DNA of 64,000 nt from Nitrospinia bacterium (lineage in GTDB: Bacteria > Nitrospinota > Nitrospinia > Nitrospinales > JAJDAT01): contig JAJDAT010000025.1 in the NCBI GenBank assembly GCA_029261715.1, forward strand, positions 124,001 to 188,000, written 5' to 3'. The notes under the pieces are model-generated. The model worked only from the letters and a program-made list of their open reading frames with translations. It did no database searches and had not been told where the DNA came from. A program made the position numbers and the translations under genes. Shown piece after piece: positions 28,251 through 36,890 of the stretch. How positions within the stretch are numbered: the stretch's first letter is position 1; every line of letters begins with the position of its first letter.

Positions 28251-28661
28251 TTAGTAATTAAAATCCTTTTGCGGAATTATTAAACTTTCAACGGTTCTAA
28301 AAAGTTTGTTTGTGTTAATAGGTTTTAACAAGTAGTCCTTTATATTTTTTTTAAGAAATGGTCCGGTTTGATCTTTTTGGGAAGAATCGATCATAATGAC
28401 TATAGGAATGCCTGGAGCTTCGTTTTGAAGCTGTTGTAAGGCTGAAAGATCTTCCTTTTTATTCAAGCTAAGACCGTAAAGCATCAAATTGGCTTCTATT
28501 AAATTGTTTCTCATTTTTAAAATTTCAATAGCTTCCGAAATGTTTGCAGCTGTTAAGCACGTTAAGTTTTTCTCCGTTAAAAGCCGCTCGATCTCATTTC
28601 GAATTTCTAAAGTTTCTTCAACTATTAAAACTTTTTCTTTTGGACTAAATTGAGTAACCAT
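28251..28661 (-). CDS. Degenerate receiver-domain protein
   Basis: 136 aa consisting of one CheY-like fold. The acidic pair is replaced by Glu-Glu (LIVEETLEIR), the phospho-acceptor position is not Asp (NLMLYGLSL where receivers have DLxLLDxxx), but the conserved Lys-Pro (YLLKPI) remains. It is probably a pseudo-receiver that acts by protein binding without phosphorylation. It lies 56 nt upstream of the ECF sigma gene in the same direction, so sigma sequestration by partner switching is an attractive but untested idea. Confidence 0.75.
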   Translation of the reverse strand: MVTQFSPKEKVLIVEETLEIRNEIERLLTEKNLTCLTAANISEAIEILKMRNNLIEANLMLYGLSLNKKEDLSALQQLQNEAPGIPIVIMIDSSQKDQTGPFLKKNIKDYLLKPINTNKLFRTVESLIIPQKDFNY

Positions 28662-28839
28662 CGATTCGATTTAAAATTCGAGTCGTTAAAAAAAGCCAAT
28701 CGACCTTTTTTTAATAATAGTTAAAGCAGGACTTGTACCAAAAATAGAGGGAGGATTTAATTTTTTGTAAGCTATTGAAATTGTTGAGAGTTTGGTCGAG
28801 TACGGTGAAGCGTCTGGAAGGAATGGGAAGAAAGCTTTT

Positions 28840-28871
28840 TTAAATTAATTTAAATTTTTAAATTAATTTAA
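28840..28871. repeat. Two copies of a 14-bp AT palindrome
   Basis: TTAAATTAATTTAA occurs at 28840-28853 and 28858-28871, both self-complementary and 18 bp apart, in the gap between two reverse-strand genes. The sequence could melt easily, fold as a hairpin, or bind a nucleoid protein. Its A/T composition makes chance occurrence more likely than for mixed sequence. Confidence 0.4.
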
Positions 28872-28951
28872 AAGTTTTATAAAAAAAATTAAAAAATATA
28901 TTGAGGATATATAAAGAGAATAGGGGGGAGGTTGTAAGGATTACAAAGTGA

Positions 28952-30160
28952 TTAAGGTTTTTTGAGGCCTAATTTCTTGATTCGGTAAGCGAGGTTAGCT
29001 GGAGGGACGCCTAAAATTTCTCCTGCTCCCCTAGGGCCAAATACTTTCCAATTCGTTTTTTCTAACGTGGAGAGGATAGTTTCTTTATTCAAGTTTTTTA
29101 CGTCTTCTTTCTGTGTTGAGCGATCTGTTGTTTGCGGATCATTTTTCGTTTTATTTTCATCTGAGCTTAGTTCTCTTTTTTGTGGAAAGTTGAATTGCAA
29201 AGGCCCATCTGTATGAATAAGAATCGCACGTTGAATTACGCTCTGTAATTCTCTGATATTTCCTGGCCAATCATAGTTTTCAAGTTGTTGAATGTTTTGG
29301 TCGGTGATTTCCAGAGGGTGAACTTTAAATTGGTTACAAACTTGTTTTAGAAAATATTCGGCTAATATTTTTATGTCCTCAGTTCGTTCTCGTAACGAGG
29401 GCGCTTGAATAGGAATAACGTTTAATCGATAATAAAGGTCTTCCCTGAAGTTTCCTTTTTTTACTTCTTCTAATAAATTCCGGTTTGTGGCGGCAACAAT
29501 TCGGACGTCGATTTCTTTTGTGATATCGTCTCCAACTTGTTCGAATTGACCTTCTTGGAGAACTCGAAGTAATTTTACTTGTAGATCTAGCGGAATTTCA
29601 CCTACTTCGTCTAAAAAAAGAGTTCCTCCATCGGCCAATTGAAATCTTCCTATCCGGTCTTTAATCGCTCCAGTGAAAGAGCCCTTTTTATGCCCAAAAA
29701 ACTCGCTTTCAAAAAGGGAATTTGGTATTGCCCCACAATTAACCTTTATAATGGGTCTATGATTTCTTAGGCTCCGTTGATGTATTTCTTTAGCAAATAG
29801 TTCCTTCCCTGAGCCTGTCTCACCTTGGATCAAAATGGTTACATCTCTTTTTGCAATAGAGTCAATCTGTTCTAAAGCATTTTTAAGAGCTGGACTTTGA
29901 CCAATAATATTGCCTGAGAACTGATCGTTTTTATATTCCTCTATAAAAAATTCGTTTTCAGCTTTTAATTTTTGGCGAAGTTTATCGAGTTCTACGTAGA
30001 GTTTTTTTAGTTCCGCATGGGCGCTTTCTAATTCCTGTCGTTTTTTCTTTTCGGCCCAATACAAGGATGAGAATTCTTCCGCATATTTAATGGCTTGGAT
30101 TTCAGATATTTCTACAGGATCTCTAGTGGTTTCTTTATTTTTATCCACTGGACGTACCAT
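28952..30160 (-). CDS. Sigma-54-dependent transcriptional activator without receiver domain
   Basis: 402 aa. An N-terminal coiled coil (about 30-80) replaces the usual sensor domain. The AAA+ core has IIGQSPALKNALEQ, GETGSGKELFAKEIH, the sigma-54 loop GHKKGSFTGAIKDR (GSFTGA instead of GAFTGA), TLFLDEVGEIPLDLQVK, REDLYYRLNVIPI and DWPGNIRELQ. A Lys/Asp/Thr-rich linker leads to a Fis-like HTH (FGPRGAGEILGVPPANLAYRIKKLG). It lies 5 nt after the single-domain receiver gene, so that receiver and the kinase upstream may control it through its coiled coil. Probable targets include the divergent cytochrome operon. Confidence 0.92.
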   Translation of the reverse strand: MVRPVDKNKETTRDPVEISEIQAIKYAEEFSSLYWAEKKKRQELESAHAELKKLYVELDKLRQKLKAENEFFIEEYKNDQFSGNIIGQSPALKNALEQIDSIAKRDVTILIQGETGSGKELFAKEIHQRSLRNHRPIIKVNCGAIPNSLFESEFFGHKKGSFTGAIKDRIGRFQLADGGTLFLDEVGEIPLDLQVKLLRVLQEGQFEQVGDDITKEIDVRIVAATNRNLLEEVKKGNFREDLYYRLNVIPIQAPSLRERTEDIKILAEYFLKQVCNQFKVHPLEITDQNIQQLENYDWPGNIRELQSVIQRAILIHTDGPLQFNFPQKRELSSDENKTKNDPQTTDRSTQKEDVKNLNKETILSTLEKTNWKVFGPRGAGEILGVPPANLAYRIKKLGLKKP

Positions 30161-30165
30161 TAAAG

Positions 30166-30543
30166 TTAAAGAAGTAGTTTTTCTACTTTTTGAATTAATT
30201 CTGTCGGGCTAAAAGGTTTAACAATATAATCGTTTGCTCCTGCCTGATAACCTCGATCAATATCCGACTCTTGCCCCTTAGCGGTTAGAAAAACGATTGG
30301 AATATTTTGAGTATTCTGATCATTCTTTAAAATTCGAGTTGCTTCTAAACCGTCAAACTTACCGGGCATCATTAAGTCCATAAGGATTAAATCTGGATTT
30401 TCTGAGGAGGCTAGTTGAATTGCATCTTCCCCTGAACTAGCTTCAATTATATGATAGTCGTCGTTACCTTTGAACGTTGCAAGTACCAACATACGCAATC
30501 TTTCATGATCGTCTACGATTAGAATTTTTTTCTTTGATTCCAT
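30166..30543 (-). CDS. Single-domain response regulator (CheY-like)
   Basis: 125 aa receiver with all key residues: VDDHERLR, LILMDLMMPGKFDG (phospho-acceptor Asp), FLTAKG (Thr) and YIVKPFSP (Lys). There is no output domain, so it must act by binding. It sits between the GAF-PAS-PAS kinase (29 nt upstream) and the sigma-54 activator (5 nt downstream), suggesting a kinase, receiver, activator chain encoded in one operon. Confidence 0.93.
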   Translation of the reverse strand: MESKKKILIVDDHERLRMLVLATFKGNDDYHIIEASSGEDAIQLASSENPDLILMDLMMPGKFDGLEATRILKNDQNTQNIPIVFLTAKGQESDIDRGYQAGANDYIVKPFSPTELIQKVEKLLL

Positions 30544-30571
30544 TAAATTATAATTTCATATTCCCACAAAA

Positions 30572-32713
30572 TTAATTGGGGATTGTAAAGTAGATCGTTG
30601 TGCCCTTAGATAATTCCGTTTCTATCCAAATTTTACCGCAATGCGCTTCTAAAATATATTTAACAATAGTCATTCCCAGTCCAGTTCCTTGAATTGCCGT
30701 ATTGGAAGAATCTGCACGATAAAACTTATCAAATATTTTTTCGACTTGGTCCTTGCTCATACCAAGCCCATTGTCTTGAATAGAAAATTGTATTTCTGAT
30801 TCTAAAATCTTTATTACCGTTTTTATTTCACCACCTTTAGGAGAGTACTTAATTGCGTTGGAATATAAATTTTTAAAAACTCCTTCCATTTTTTCTTTAT
30901 CTAAAGAAAAAAGTATCTCTTTTTCAGAAGTTTCTACGATGAATGAATGTTTTTCAGACTGTTCTTCAAATATGGCGATAATAGAGCGGATTGTTTCTAA
31001 AATATTGCAGTTTCTTTTATTAAGAATAAACCCCTGACCTGATTCAATTTTTGAAAGATCCAAAAGATCGCTTACTAAAGTAGTCAGATGTTGTGATTCT
31101 TCGTGAATGAACGTTAAGTAGTTTGTTTTATCCTTAGAATCTATGTTGTCTCGTGTCAGCAAGATTTCAGAAAAACCTCTAATGGATGTTAGTGGTGTCT
31201 GAAATTCATGAGCAGCCGTGGAAATGAACTCCGTTTTCATCCGGTCAATTGCTCTTTCTTTTGTGACGTCGTTCATGGTTGTGACGTTTCCTAGTTTCAA
31301 CCCTTCAGAATTTTTAATTTTAGAAGTCCTAGCTTGAATAATAATTTGGTTTTTATTTAGGGGTTCTCCTAATACGAAGTCAAATTGAAAATCATTTGTT
31401 GGATGTGAAATGGCGGTTTTAAATTTTTCAAATAAAAATTTTTCTTGAATAACTTGTTCAAGAGGTCTGTTTATTACATCGTTTAGCTTTTTATCGAAAA
31501 GATCTTGCGCGGCTTTATTCATTAAAGTTACGCAATTTTCATTATCTGTAACAATTAGAGCATCGCCAATCGATTTTAAAATAGCGTCTATTTGATTTTT
31601 TGCGGCATTGGTTTGTACGATTGATTTTTGTAGATCTTCTGTTCGGTTGCGAACCATTTGTTCAAGGTTGTTAGCATATTCTTCTAATTGTTTTCTAGCG
31701 TGATTTCGTTCTGAGATATCTCGGATAATGCCTAAAAAGACTCTATTACCTCGCCAATTCATCTCGCTGATTGCCAAATCCATATCAAAAGTTGTTTTGT
31801 CCTTGCGAAGTCCAATAACCTCGCGCCCAATTCCAATGATATGAGCCTTTCCCGTTTCTTTATATCGATTCATGTAGTCATCATGCTCAGTTTTATACGG
31901 TTCAGGCATTAGTATTTTCACATTTTGGTCAAAAACTTCGGATGTGGAATAACCAAACAATCGCTCGGCGGCAGGGTTAAAAAGTTGAATGATTCCATTT
32001 TCGTCAATAACTATGATGGTATCGACCGCAGTGTTAACTACTGAGTCTAACCGGCTTTCACTTTCTTTAGTTTTTGCTTCGGCGCGTTTGCGTTCGGTAA
32101 TTTCCAATTCAAGAGATTTATTGATTTCGGAAACTTTTTGAGAATGTTTTAAAACTTCGTCGCGGTTGCGTTCTAATTCCTCGGCAAAGTGTATTAATTT
32201 TTCTTCGGTATCTTTTCTACGAATCGCCCAAGATAAAACATGGCATATTGACTCTACAAAGTTGATTTCGTCTTGTGTGTAAACTTTAGGAGTTAAACTG
32301 TGAGCGCCAAGAATTCCAAAGGAGTTTTTTTTGCCGGGAATGATGCAAGTGATACCGCTTATAATATTTCGTTTCTTTAAAAAGGGCGTTTGCGAAAACC
32401 GGCCGTTGGTTTCAAAGTTTTCAATCAAAACAGGTCTCGTAGAACTCAAAGTTTGAGCTGCCTGTGGAAAGTCCTCTTGATTGATGATTACTTTTCCTAC
32501 AATATCTCCCCAACCAATTCCAGATCTCATCAAAAAGCCTTCGCTTCCATGGAGAAATTCTAAAACTTCTCCAAATTCAATTTGAAGCGTTGCGGTTACC
32601 AAGTTAACCGCTTTATCCATTAGATTCAATGGTTCCAATCCTTCTAAAGCCGATCTACTGAATTGGATGATGATTTCTTGATGTAAGTATTTTCGGCTAA
32701 TGGAATCTTCCAT
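30572..32713 (-). CDS. Soluble GAF-PAS-PAS histidine kinase
   Basis: 713 aa, no membrane segments. Order: GAF domain (about 20-165), coiled coil (170-220), PAS (225-340, with VFDQNVKILMPEPYKTEH), second coiled coil, PAS (365-480), HisKA with His502 in STAAHEFQTPLTSIRG, and HATPase with NLYSNAIKYSPKGG, DNGLGMSKDQVEKIFDKFYR and GTGLGMTIVKYIL. The first PAS resembles FixL-type domains in wording (PEPYKTEHDDYM), so heme-based oxygen or NO sensing is possible, but a heme-ligand His is not securely identified. It heads the reverse-strand operon and is divergent from the Rieske gene by 159 bp. Confidence 0.92.
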   Translation of the reverse strand: MEDSISRKYLHQEIIIQFSRSALEGLEPLNLMDKAVNLVTATLQIEFGEVLEFLHGSEGFLMRSGIGWGDIVGKVIINQEDFPQAAQTLSSTRPVLIENFETNGRFSQTPFLKKRNIISGITCIIPGKKNSFGILGAHSLTPKVYTQDEINFVESICHVLSWAIRRKDTEEKLIHFAEELERNRDEVLKHSQKVSEINKSLELEITERKRAEAKTKESESRLDSVVNTAVDTIIVIDENGIIQLFNPAAERLFGYSTSEVFDQNVKILMPEPYKTEHDDYMNRYKETGKAHIIGIGREVIGLRKDKTTFDMDLAISEMNWRGNRVFLGIIRDISERNHARKQLEEYANNLEQMVRNRTEDLQKSIVQTNAAKNQIDAILKSIGDALIVTDNENCVTLMNKAAQDLFDKKLNDVINRPLEQVIQEKFLFEKFKTAISHPTNDFQFDFVLGEPLNKNQIIIQARTSKIKNSEGLKLGNVTTMNDVTKERAIDRMKTEFISTAAHEFQTPLTSIRGFSEILLTRDNIDSKDKTNYLTFIHEESQHLTTLVSDLLDLSKIESGQGFILNKRNCNILETIRSIIAIFEEQSEKHSFIVETSEKEILFSLDKEKMEGVFKNLYSNAIKYSPKGGEIKTVIKILESEIQFSIQDNGLGMSKDQVEKIFDKFYRADSSNTAIQGTGLGMTIVKYILEAHCGKIWIETELSKGTTIYFTIPN

Positions 32714-32729
32714 CTTTAAATTTCCGGAA

Positions 32730-32745
32730 TGGCGAGGACAGAGCG
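32730..32745 (+). promoter_or_regulatory. Weak sigma-54-like -24/-12 site before the Rieske operon
   Basis: TGGCGAGGACAGAGCG has GG (32731-32732) and GC (32743-32744) with the 10-bp gap required by sigma-54, and TGGC fits the -24 half, but the -12 half (GAGC) departs from TTGC. It would place transcription start near 32756. Suggestive only because a sigma-54 activator is encoded in the divergent operon. Confidence 0.2.
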
Positions 32746-32872
32746 TTAGAGATGTTAATTGTTAGAGTGTGCTGGAAATATTTTAACAATAAAACGGGAA
32801 TAAAAGGAAAACACTTTGATCTCAAGCTAATGAAGCTTATCAAATGTTCTCTCGGAAAAACTTATTGTAATA

Positions 32873-33337
32873 ATGGAAGAAACACAAAATAAAATCTTAA
32901 ACCGTCGAGAGTTTATAAACGCTTTTATGGGCACAAGCATTTTAGCGAGTTTAGGATTATTTTTCTCTTATTTTTTGAGATTTTTATTCCCGCCAATTAG
33001 ACATAAAAGATATCGCAAATTGTACGTTACTCAAACGAAAGATATTCCTTCAGGAAAAAGTTTAAAGGTAAAAGACCTAAAGGGGCAAAGCATTAATATA
33101 GTTAATACCGGGAAAGAGTTTATTGCATTGTCTACTAAGTGTAGCCATTTGGGGTGCAATGTTATTTGGAAAGACCGCGAAAAGAAGTTTTTTTGTCCCT
33201 GTCACGACGGTTATTTCGACGCTGAAGGAAATGTGTTAAGCGGTCCGCCACCAAAGTCCCTATCGTCTTATGAAGTAGAAGTAGTTAACGAATCTATTTT
33301 TATTCATGTCGACGAGGTAAATCTTGGAAACGCTTAA
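32873..33337 (+). CDS. Rieske iron-sulfur subunit of a cytochrome bc complex
   Basis: 154 aa. The N-terminus has an RREF twin-arginine-like motif followed by one membrane anchor (about 20-38); the Rieske domain carries CSHLGC and CPCHDG, giving the two Cys and two His ligands of the [2Fe-2S] cluster, plus GPPPKSLSSYEV. It accepts electrons from quinol at the Qo site of cytochrome b and passes them to a c-type carrier on the periplasmic side. The gene overlaps cytochrome b by 14 nt. No cytochrome c1 or f gene is present; the octaheme cytochrome takes that place in the operon. Confidence 0.95.
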   Translation: MEETQNKILNRREFINAFMGTSILASLGLFFSYFLRFLFPPIRHKRYRKLYVTQTKDIPSGKSLKVKDLKGQSINIVNTGKEFIALSTKCSHLGCNVIWKDREKKFFCPCHDGYFDAEGNVLSGPPPKSLSSYEVEVVNESIFIHVDEVNLGNA

Positions 33338-34382
33338 TGTTCAAAAAATAGTGAGTTGGGTTAAAGAGCGTTTTCCCGTAGACGTAGAAGGATTCAAATC
33401 CTTGACTAACGAACCTGTGCCCAATCACCTTCGACATTGGTGGTTAGCACTGGGGGGGACTCCCGCAATTCTATTTGTTATCCAAATTATTACCGGAATT
33501 CTCTTGCTATTTTATTATGTGCCTACGCCGGAGGGAGCTTATCAAAGTGTTTTCAAAATAACAAACGAAGTAACATTTGGGTGGTATATCAGAAGCGTTC
33601 ACAAGTGGGCATCTGAACTTATGATAGTCACCGTCATGTTGCACATGTCGAGAGTCTATTTTACAGGAGCTTTTCGAAAACCTCGGGAAGTAAATTGGAT
33701 GCTTGGCGTTATCATTTTTTTCGTGACTCTTGGACTTGGATTTTCCGGGTATTCATTAATTTACGATCAACTTTCCTATTGGGCGACGATGGTTGGAACC
33801 GAGATTGCTCAAAGCTCTCCATTAATCGGAGGATTGGCGGCTGATTTTATTCGAGGAGGAGCTGAGATTTCAGGAAACACTTTGACTCGATTTTATATTC
33901 TGCATGTAGTTATTTTACCAGCGACTCTTGCTGGATTAGTAGTGATACATATCTTAACCGTTCGCCTTCATGGAGTTACTGAGTTTGAGTTCGAAGAGGA
34001 AAAGAAATTAGAACGCAAAACGTTTCCTTTGTTTCCCGACCACTTTTTGACTGAATGTATCATTGGTTTTTTGATTTTATATTTATTGACGATTATGGCG
34101 ATTTTATTTCCAGCAGGATTGGGAAAACCAGCTAACCCATTAATTACGCCAGAACACATAAAGCCGGAATGGTATTTTTACGCTTCCTTTCGCTGGTTAA
34201 AGTTGACCAATATTTATATAGGAGTTTTGGGGCAAATATTTTTTGCAGGGATCTTGGTTGCTTGGCCTTTTATTGATCAAATGTTAGAGAAAAAATTTCC
34301 AAAAATGGAAATGAGTGTTTGGATTGGTTTTATTGGGTTCTCCTTTTATTTAATTCTTACAGTATGGGAAGCTTTAGCCTGA
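33324..34382 (+). CDS. Cytochrome b subunit of a bc-type complex
   Basis: 352 aa polytopic protein with about eight membrane segments. Two pairs of heme-b ligands 14 residues apart are visible: SVHKWASELMIVTVMLHMSR and LHVVILPATLAGLVVIHI. The Qo-site motif PEWY occurs in HIKPEWYFYASF. The length corresponds to a fused b6/subunit-IV-like protein slightly shorter than mitochondrial cytochrome b. It is co-translated with the Rieske gene (14-nt overlap) and 24 nt precede the octaheme cytochrome. Together these would form a quinol:cytochrome c oxidoreductase of unusual composition. Confidence 0.95.
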   Translation: METLNVQKIVSWVKERFPVDVEGFKSLTNEPVPNHLRHWWLALGGTPAILFVIQIITGILLLFYYVPTPEGAYQSVFKITNEVTFGWYIRSVHKWASELMIVTVMLHMSRVYFTGAFRKPREVNWMLGVIIFFVTLGLGFSGYSLIYDQLSYWATMVGTEIAQSSPLIGGLAADFIRGGAEISGNTLTRFYILHVVILPATLAGLVVIHILTVRLHGVTEFEFEEEKKLERKTFPLFPDHFLTECIIGFLILYLLTIMAILFPAGLGKPANPLITPEHIKPEWYFYASFRWLKLTNIYIGVLGQIFFAGILVAWPFIDQMLEKKFPKMEMSVWIGFIGFSFYLILTVWEALA

Positions 34383-34406
34383 ATAATTTTTAAATTAGGG
34401 TGATTT

Positions 34407-35876
34407 ATGTCTCTCAACGCAAAAAAAATAGTCATTGCCATCATTGGTATTTTTTTCTTAGGAGCTTTATTGGTAGTAGGAGCTATCGAAAGCAACAAAA
34501 GAATAGTCGGCAAAAAAGCCTTTATTAAAGTGGCTATGAATAGTAAAAAATGCGTTGATTGTCATACAGTAAAAAGTCCCTCTTTGGTGGAGCAATGGCG
34601 AGATAGCAAACATGCATTAAGAGGGGTAGGGTGTATGGAATGCCATCAAGCGGAGAAAAGCGATGTCGACGCATGGGAACACGAAGGCGCATCTATAGCA
34701 GTGATTGTTTCTCCAAAGGATTGCGCCAAATGTCATATTAAAGAGAACCAGCAGTTTCAAGCGTCTCACCACGCTGATGCGGGTAAGATATTAGGTTCGT
34801 TAGATAATGTTTTAGCGGAAGTAGTTGAAGGAGATACTCATCAATTTTCATTCAACGGTCAATCTCCCGCCGCTATTAATGGTTGCTGGCAGTGCCATGG
34901 ATCATTAGTGAAAATTATGGAAAATGGTCGCCCTGACCCGTCGACTTGGCCCAATACTGGAATCGGTCGGATAAATCCAGACGGAAGCAAAGGATCTTGT
35001 TCCGCATGTCATTCTAGGCATAATTTTTCGGCGAGGGTGGCTCGCCATCCAGATAACTGTGGGAAATGTCATTTGGGGCCGGATCATCCCCAAAAGGAAA
35101 TTTACGAAGAATCCAAACATGGTATAGCTTTTAAAGCGTTTCAAGAATACATGAATATTGACGCTCAACCTTGGCGGGTAGGGATCGAATACACTGCGGC
35201 GCCTACTTGCGCAACTTGTCATATGAGCGCAACGGAGGAACAACTTGTTACTCATGATGTGGGTATGAGAATCTCATGGAATTTGAGACCTCCCGTTTCA
35301 GAAAAGATAGACGCTAAAGCTATTAAAATGGGAGAAGCCGTTGTTCCATGGCAAGAGCGTAGAAAAAATATGAAAAATGTTTGCACGAAATGTCATTCCG
35401 AAAATTATGTGAATGGATTTTACGAACAGTTTGATAGCGCGATCAATTTATATAATGGGAAGTACGGTAAACCAGCTACCAAAATTTACAAAATGATGAA
35501 ATCCGGTGGAGTCTTAACCGCTACCAACTTTGATGAAAAGCTGGAATGGACTTATTTCTATTTGTGGCATCACGAAGGTCGAAGAGCTCGGCATGGCGCT
35601 GCCATGATGGCTCCAGATTATACACAGTGGCATGGATTTTTTGAATTGGCGGAAAGATTCTACATGGAATTTGTGCCGCAAGTTAAAGAAGCGTGTGAAA
35701 AAGCGAGTCACGTTGGAGGTAAAGTTGCGAATACAGCCTCTTTGGTTTTAAAGGAATTAGATGTTATTCTGAATAAAGATGAACATAAGTGGTTCCTTGG
35801 AAAAATGTCAGATAAGGAACGATCTCGCAGAAAAGCCGCCGCCGCTGAGTTTAAAAAGCGGTACGCTCAAAATTAA
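34407..35876 (+). CDS. Membrane-anchored octaheme cytochrome, hydroxylamine oxidoreductase (HAO) family
   Basis: 489 aa. An uncleaved-looking N-terminal anchor (about 7-27) precedes eight CXXCH motifs at residues 49, 76, 106, 160, 198, 218, 268 and 326, whose spacing and flanks (CSACHSRHNFSAR, CGKCHLGPDHPQKEIYEESKHG, APTCATCHM) match HAO one for one. The fourth, CWQCH, corresponds to the catalytic P460 heme. The C-terminal block WHHEGRRARHGAAMMAPDYTQWHG is typical of the wider MCHao superfamily; whether Tyr405 equals the Tyr that cross-links heme P460 in oxidative HAO cannot be settled by eye. Without that cross-link such proteins usually reduce nitrite or hydroxylamine. Location beside Rieske and cytochrome b suggests quinol-linked electron flow. 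Confidence 0.93.
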   Translation: MSLNAKKIVIAIIGIFFLGALLVVGAIESNKRIVGKKAFIKVAMNSKKCVDCHTVKSPSLVEQWRDSKHALRGVGCMECHQAEKSDVDAWEHEGASIAVIVSPKDCAKCHIKENQQFQASHHADAGKILGSLDNVLAEVVEGDTHQFSFNGQSPAAINGCWQCHGSLVKIMENGRPDPSTWPNTGIGRINPDGSKGSCSACHSRHNFSARVARHPDNCGKCHLGPDHPQKEIYEESKHGIAFKAFQEYMNIDAQPWRVGIEYTAAPTCATCHMSATEEQLVTHDVGMRISWNLRPPVSEKIDAKAIKMGEAVVPWQERRKNMKNVCTKCHSENYVNGFYEQFDSAINLYNGKYGKPATKIYKMMKSGGVLTATNFDEKLEWTYFYLWHHEGRRARHGAAMMAPDYTQWHGFFELAERFYMEFVPQVKEACEKASHVGGKVANTASLVLKELDVILNKDEHKWFLGKMSDKERSRRKAAAAEFKKRYAQN

Positions 35877-35917
35877 TTTGAGGTGAAAATCTTAAATCGC
35901 ATAAAAAAGGTATCTAA

Positions 35918-36301
35918 ATGAATAAAATTCGAGATTATATGGCCGAGTCGCTTCTCAGTGTTGAAAGTTCAGCTACAATACTAGAGGCTGCAATTTATAT
36001 GCAAGAAAACAATATTCACGCTTTACTTGTGAAAGAAGCTGGGGAATATATAGGTATAGTTTCAGAAGTCGATTTTAGCTGGGAAGTTATTTCGTCTAAA
36101 TTAAATCCTAAAGAAACAACAGTTTCTAAAGTGATGAATTTTCCCTTGGTTACAATTGATATTGAAAAGGATATGAATTCAGCCGCTGAAACCATGTTAG
36201 AAAAAAATGTTCGGCATATTGCAGTTACGGAAATGAGTAAAATCGCAGGGATTTTATCTATTAAGGACTTTACAAAATTCTTCATTGCTCAGAGTAAATA
36301 G
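35918..36301 (+). CDS. CBS-domain pair protein
   Basis: 127 aa composed of two CBS motifs: IRDYMAESLLSVESSATILEA to about 60, and VSKVMNFPLVTIDIEKDMNSA to the end. CBS pairs bind adenosine nucleotides and act as energy sensors or regulators. It follows the octaheme gene by 41 nt on the same strand and probably belongs to the operon, where it might tune complex activity; no target domain is fused to it. A similar but longer protein is at 37138. Confidence 0.9.
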   Translation: MNKIRDYMAESLLSVESSATILEAAIYMQENNIHALLVKEAGEYIGIVSEVDFSWEVISSKLNPKETTVSKVMNFPLVTIDIEKDMNSAAETMLEKNVRHIAVTEMSKIAGILSIKDFTKFFIAQSK

Positions 36302-36347
36302 GGGAATTTTTATTCTTAATTATTTTCGAAAAGAGTGGTTTTAAAAG

Positions 36348-36890
36348 TTACTGTTTTGATATGAATTCTGCGATGAAGGGGAGATTGCGGAATTTATTTT
36401 CATAATCTAGCCCATATCCAACTACAAATAAATCTGGTATTTCAAAACCTACGTAATCCACCTCTACTTCTACTTTCCTCTTTTCTTTTTTATCTAGCAG
36501 AGTGCAAATTTTGACAGACCTCGGGTTTTCCTTGAGAATCTGTTCTCTCAAGAGCTTGAGAGTTAAACCAGTGTCAACAATGTCATCAATAATCAACACG
36601 TTTTTATCTTTAGCTGTTTCTTGTTTTTCGTAATGAACTTTTAAGTTCCCTGAGGATTTTGTTTTCTCATAACTGGAGGTAATAAAGAAATCTACAGTCA
36701 ATGGTGTTTCAATAGATCGAATAAGGTCGGAAAAAAATATACACGCTCCTTTTAGCACCCCAAGCGCTAAAACATCTTTATTTGCAAAATCTCTCGAAAG
36801 TTCTCTGCCCAGCTCTTTGACTCTAGTTTGAATCTCCTCTTGTGTAAATAAAGGTGTCCAATGGTTCATCTTTTTTAATTTCTTAGGCAT
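36348..36890 (-). CDS. hpt: Hypoxanthine phosphoribosyltransferase
   Basis: Purine-salvage enzyme joining hypoxanthine or guanine to PRPP. 180 aa, normal length. The PRPP-binding signature VLIIDDIVDTGLTL is clear, with LKGACIFFSDLIR upstream and the base-specificity region DYVGFEIPDLFVVGYGLDYENKFRNLPF at the end. The ATG at 36890 has an excellent AGGAAGG ribosome site, but both are part of a perfect 12-bp hairpin (36885-36917). An alternative ATG at 36869 (MNHWTPLF) would also give a complete domain but has only a poor ribosome site. The gene is convergent with the CBS gene and stands alone. Confidence 0.95.
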   Translation of the reverse strand: MPKKLKKMNHWTPLFTQEEIQTRVKELGRELSRDFANKDVLALGVLKGACIFFSDLIRSIETPLTVDFFITSSYEKTKSSGNLKVHYEKQETAKDKNVLIIDDIVDTGLTLKLLREQILKENPRSVKICTLLDKKEKRKVEVEVDYVGFEIPDLFVVGYGLDYENKFRNLPFIAEFISKQ

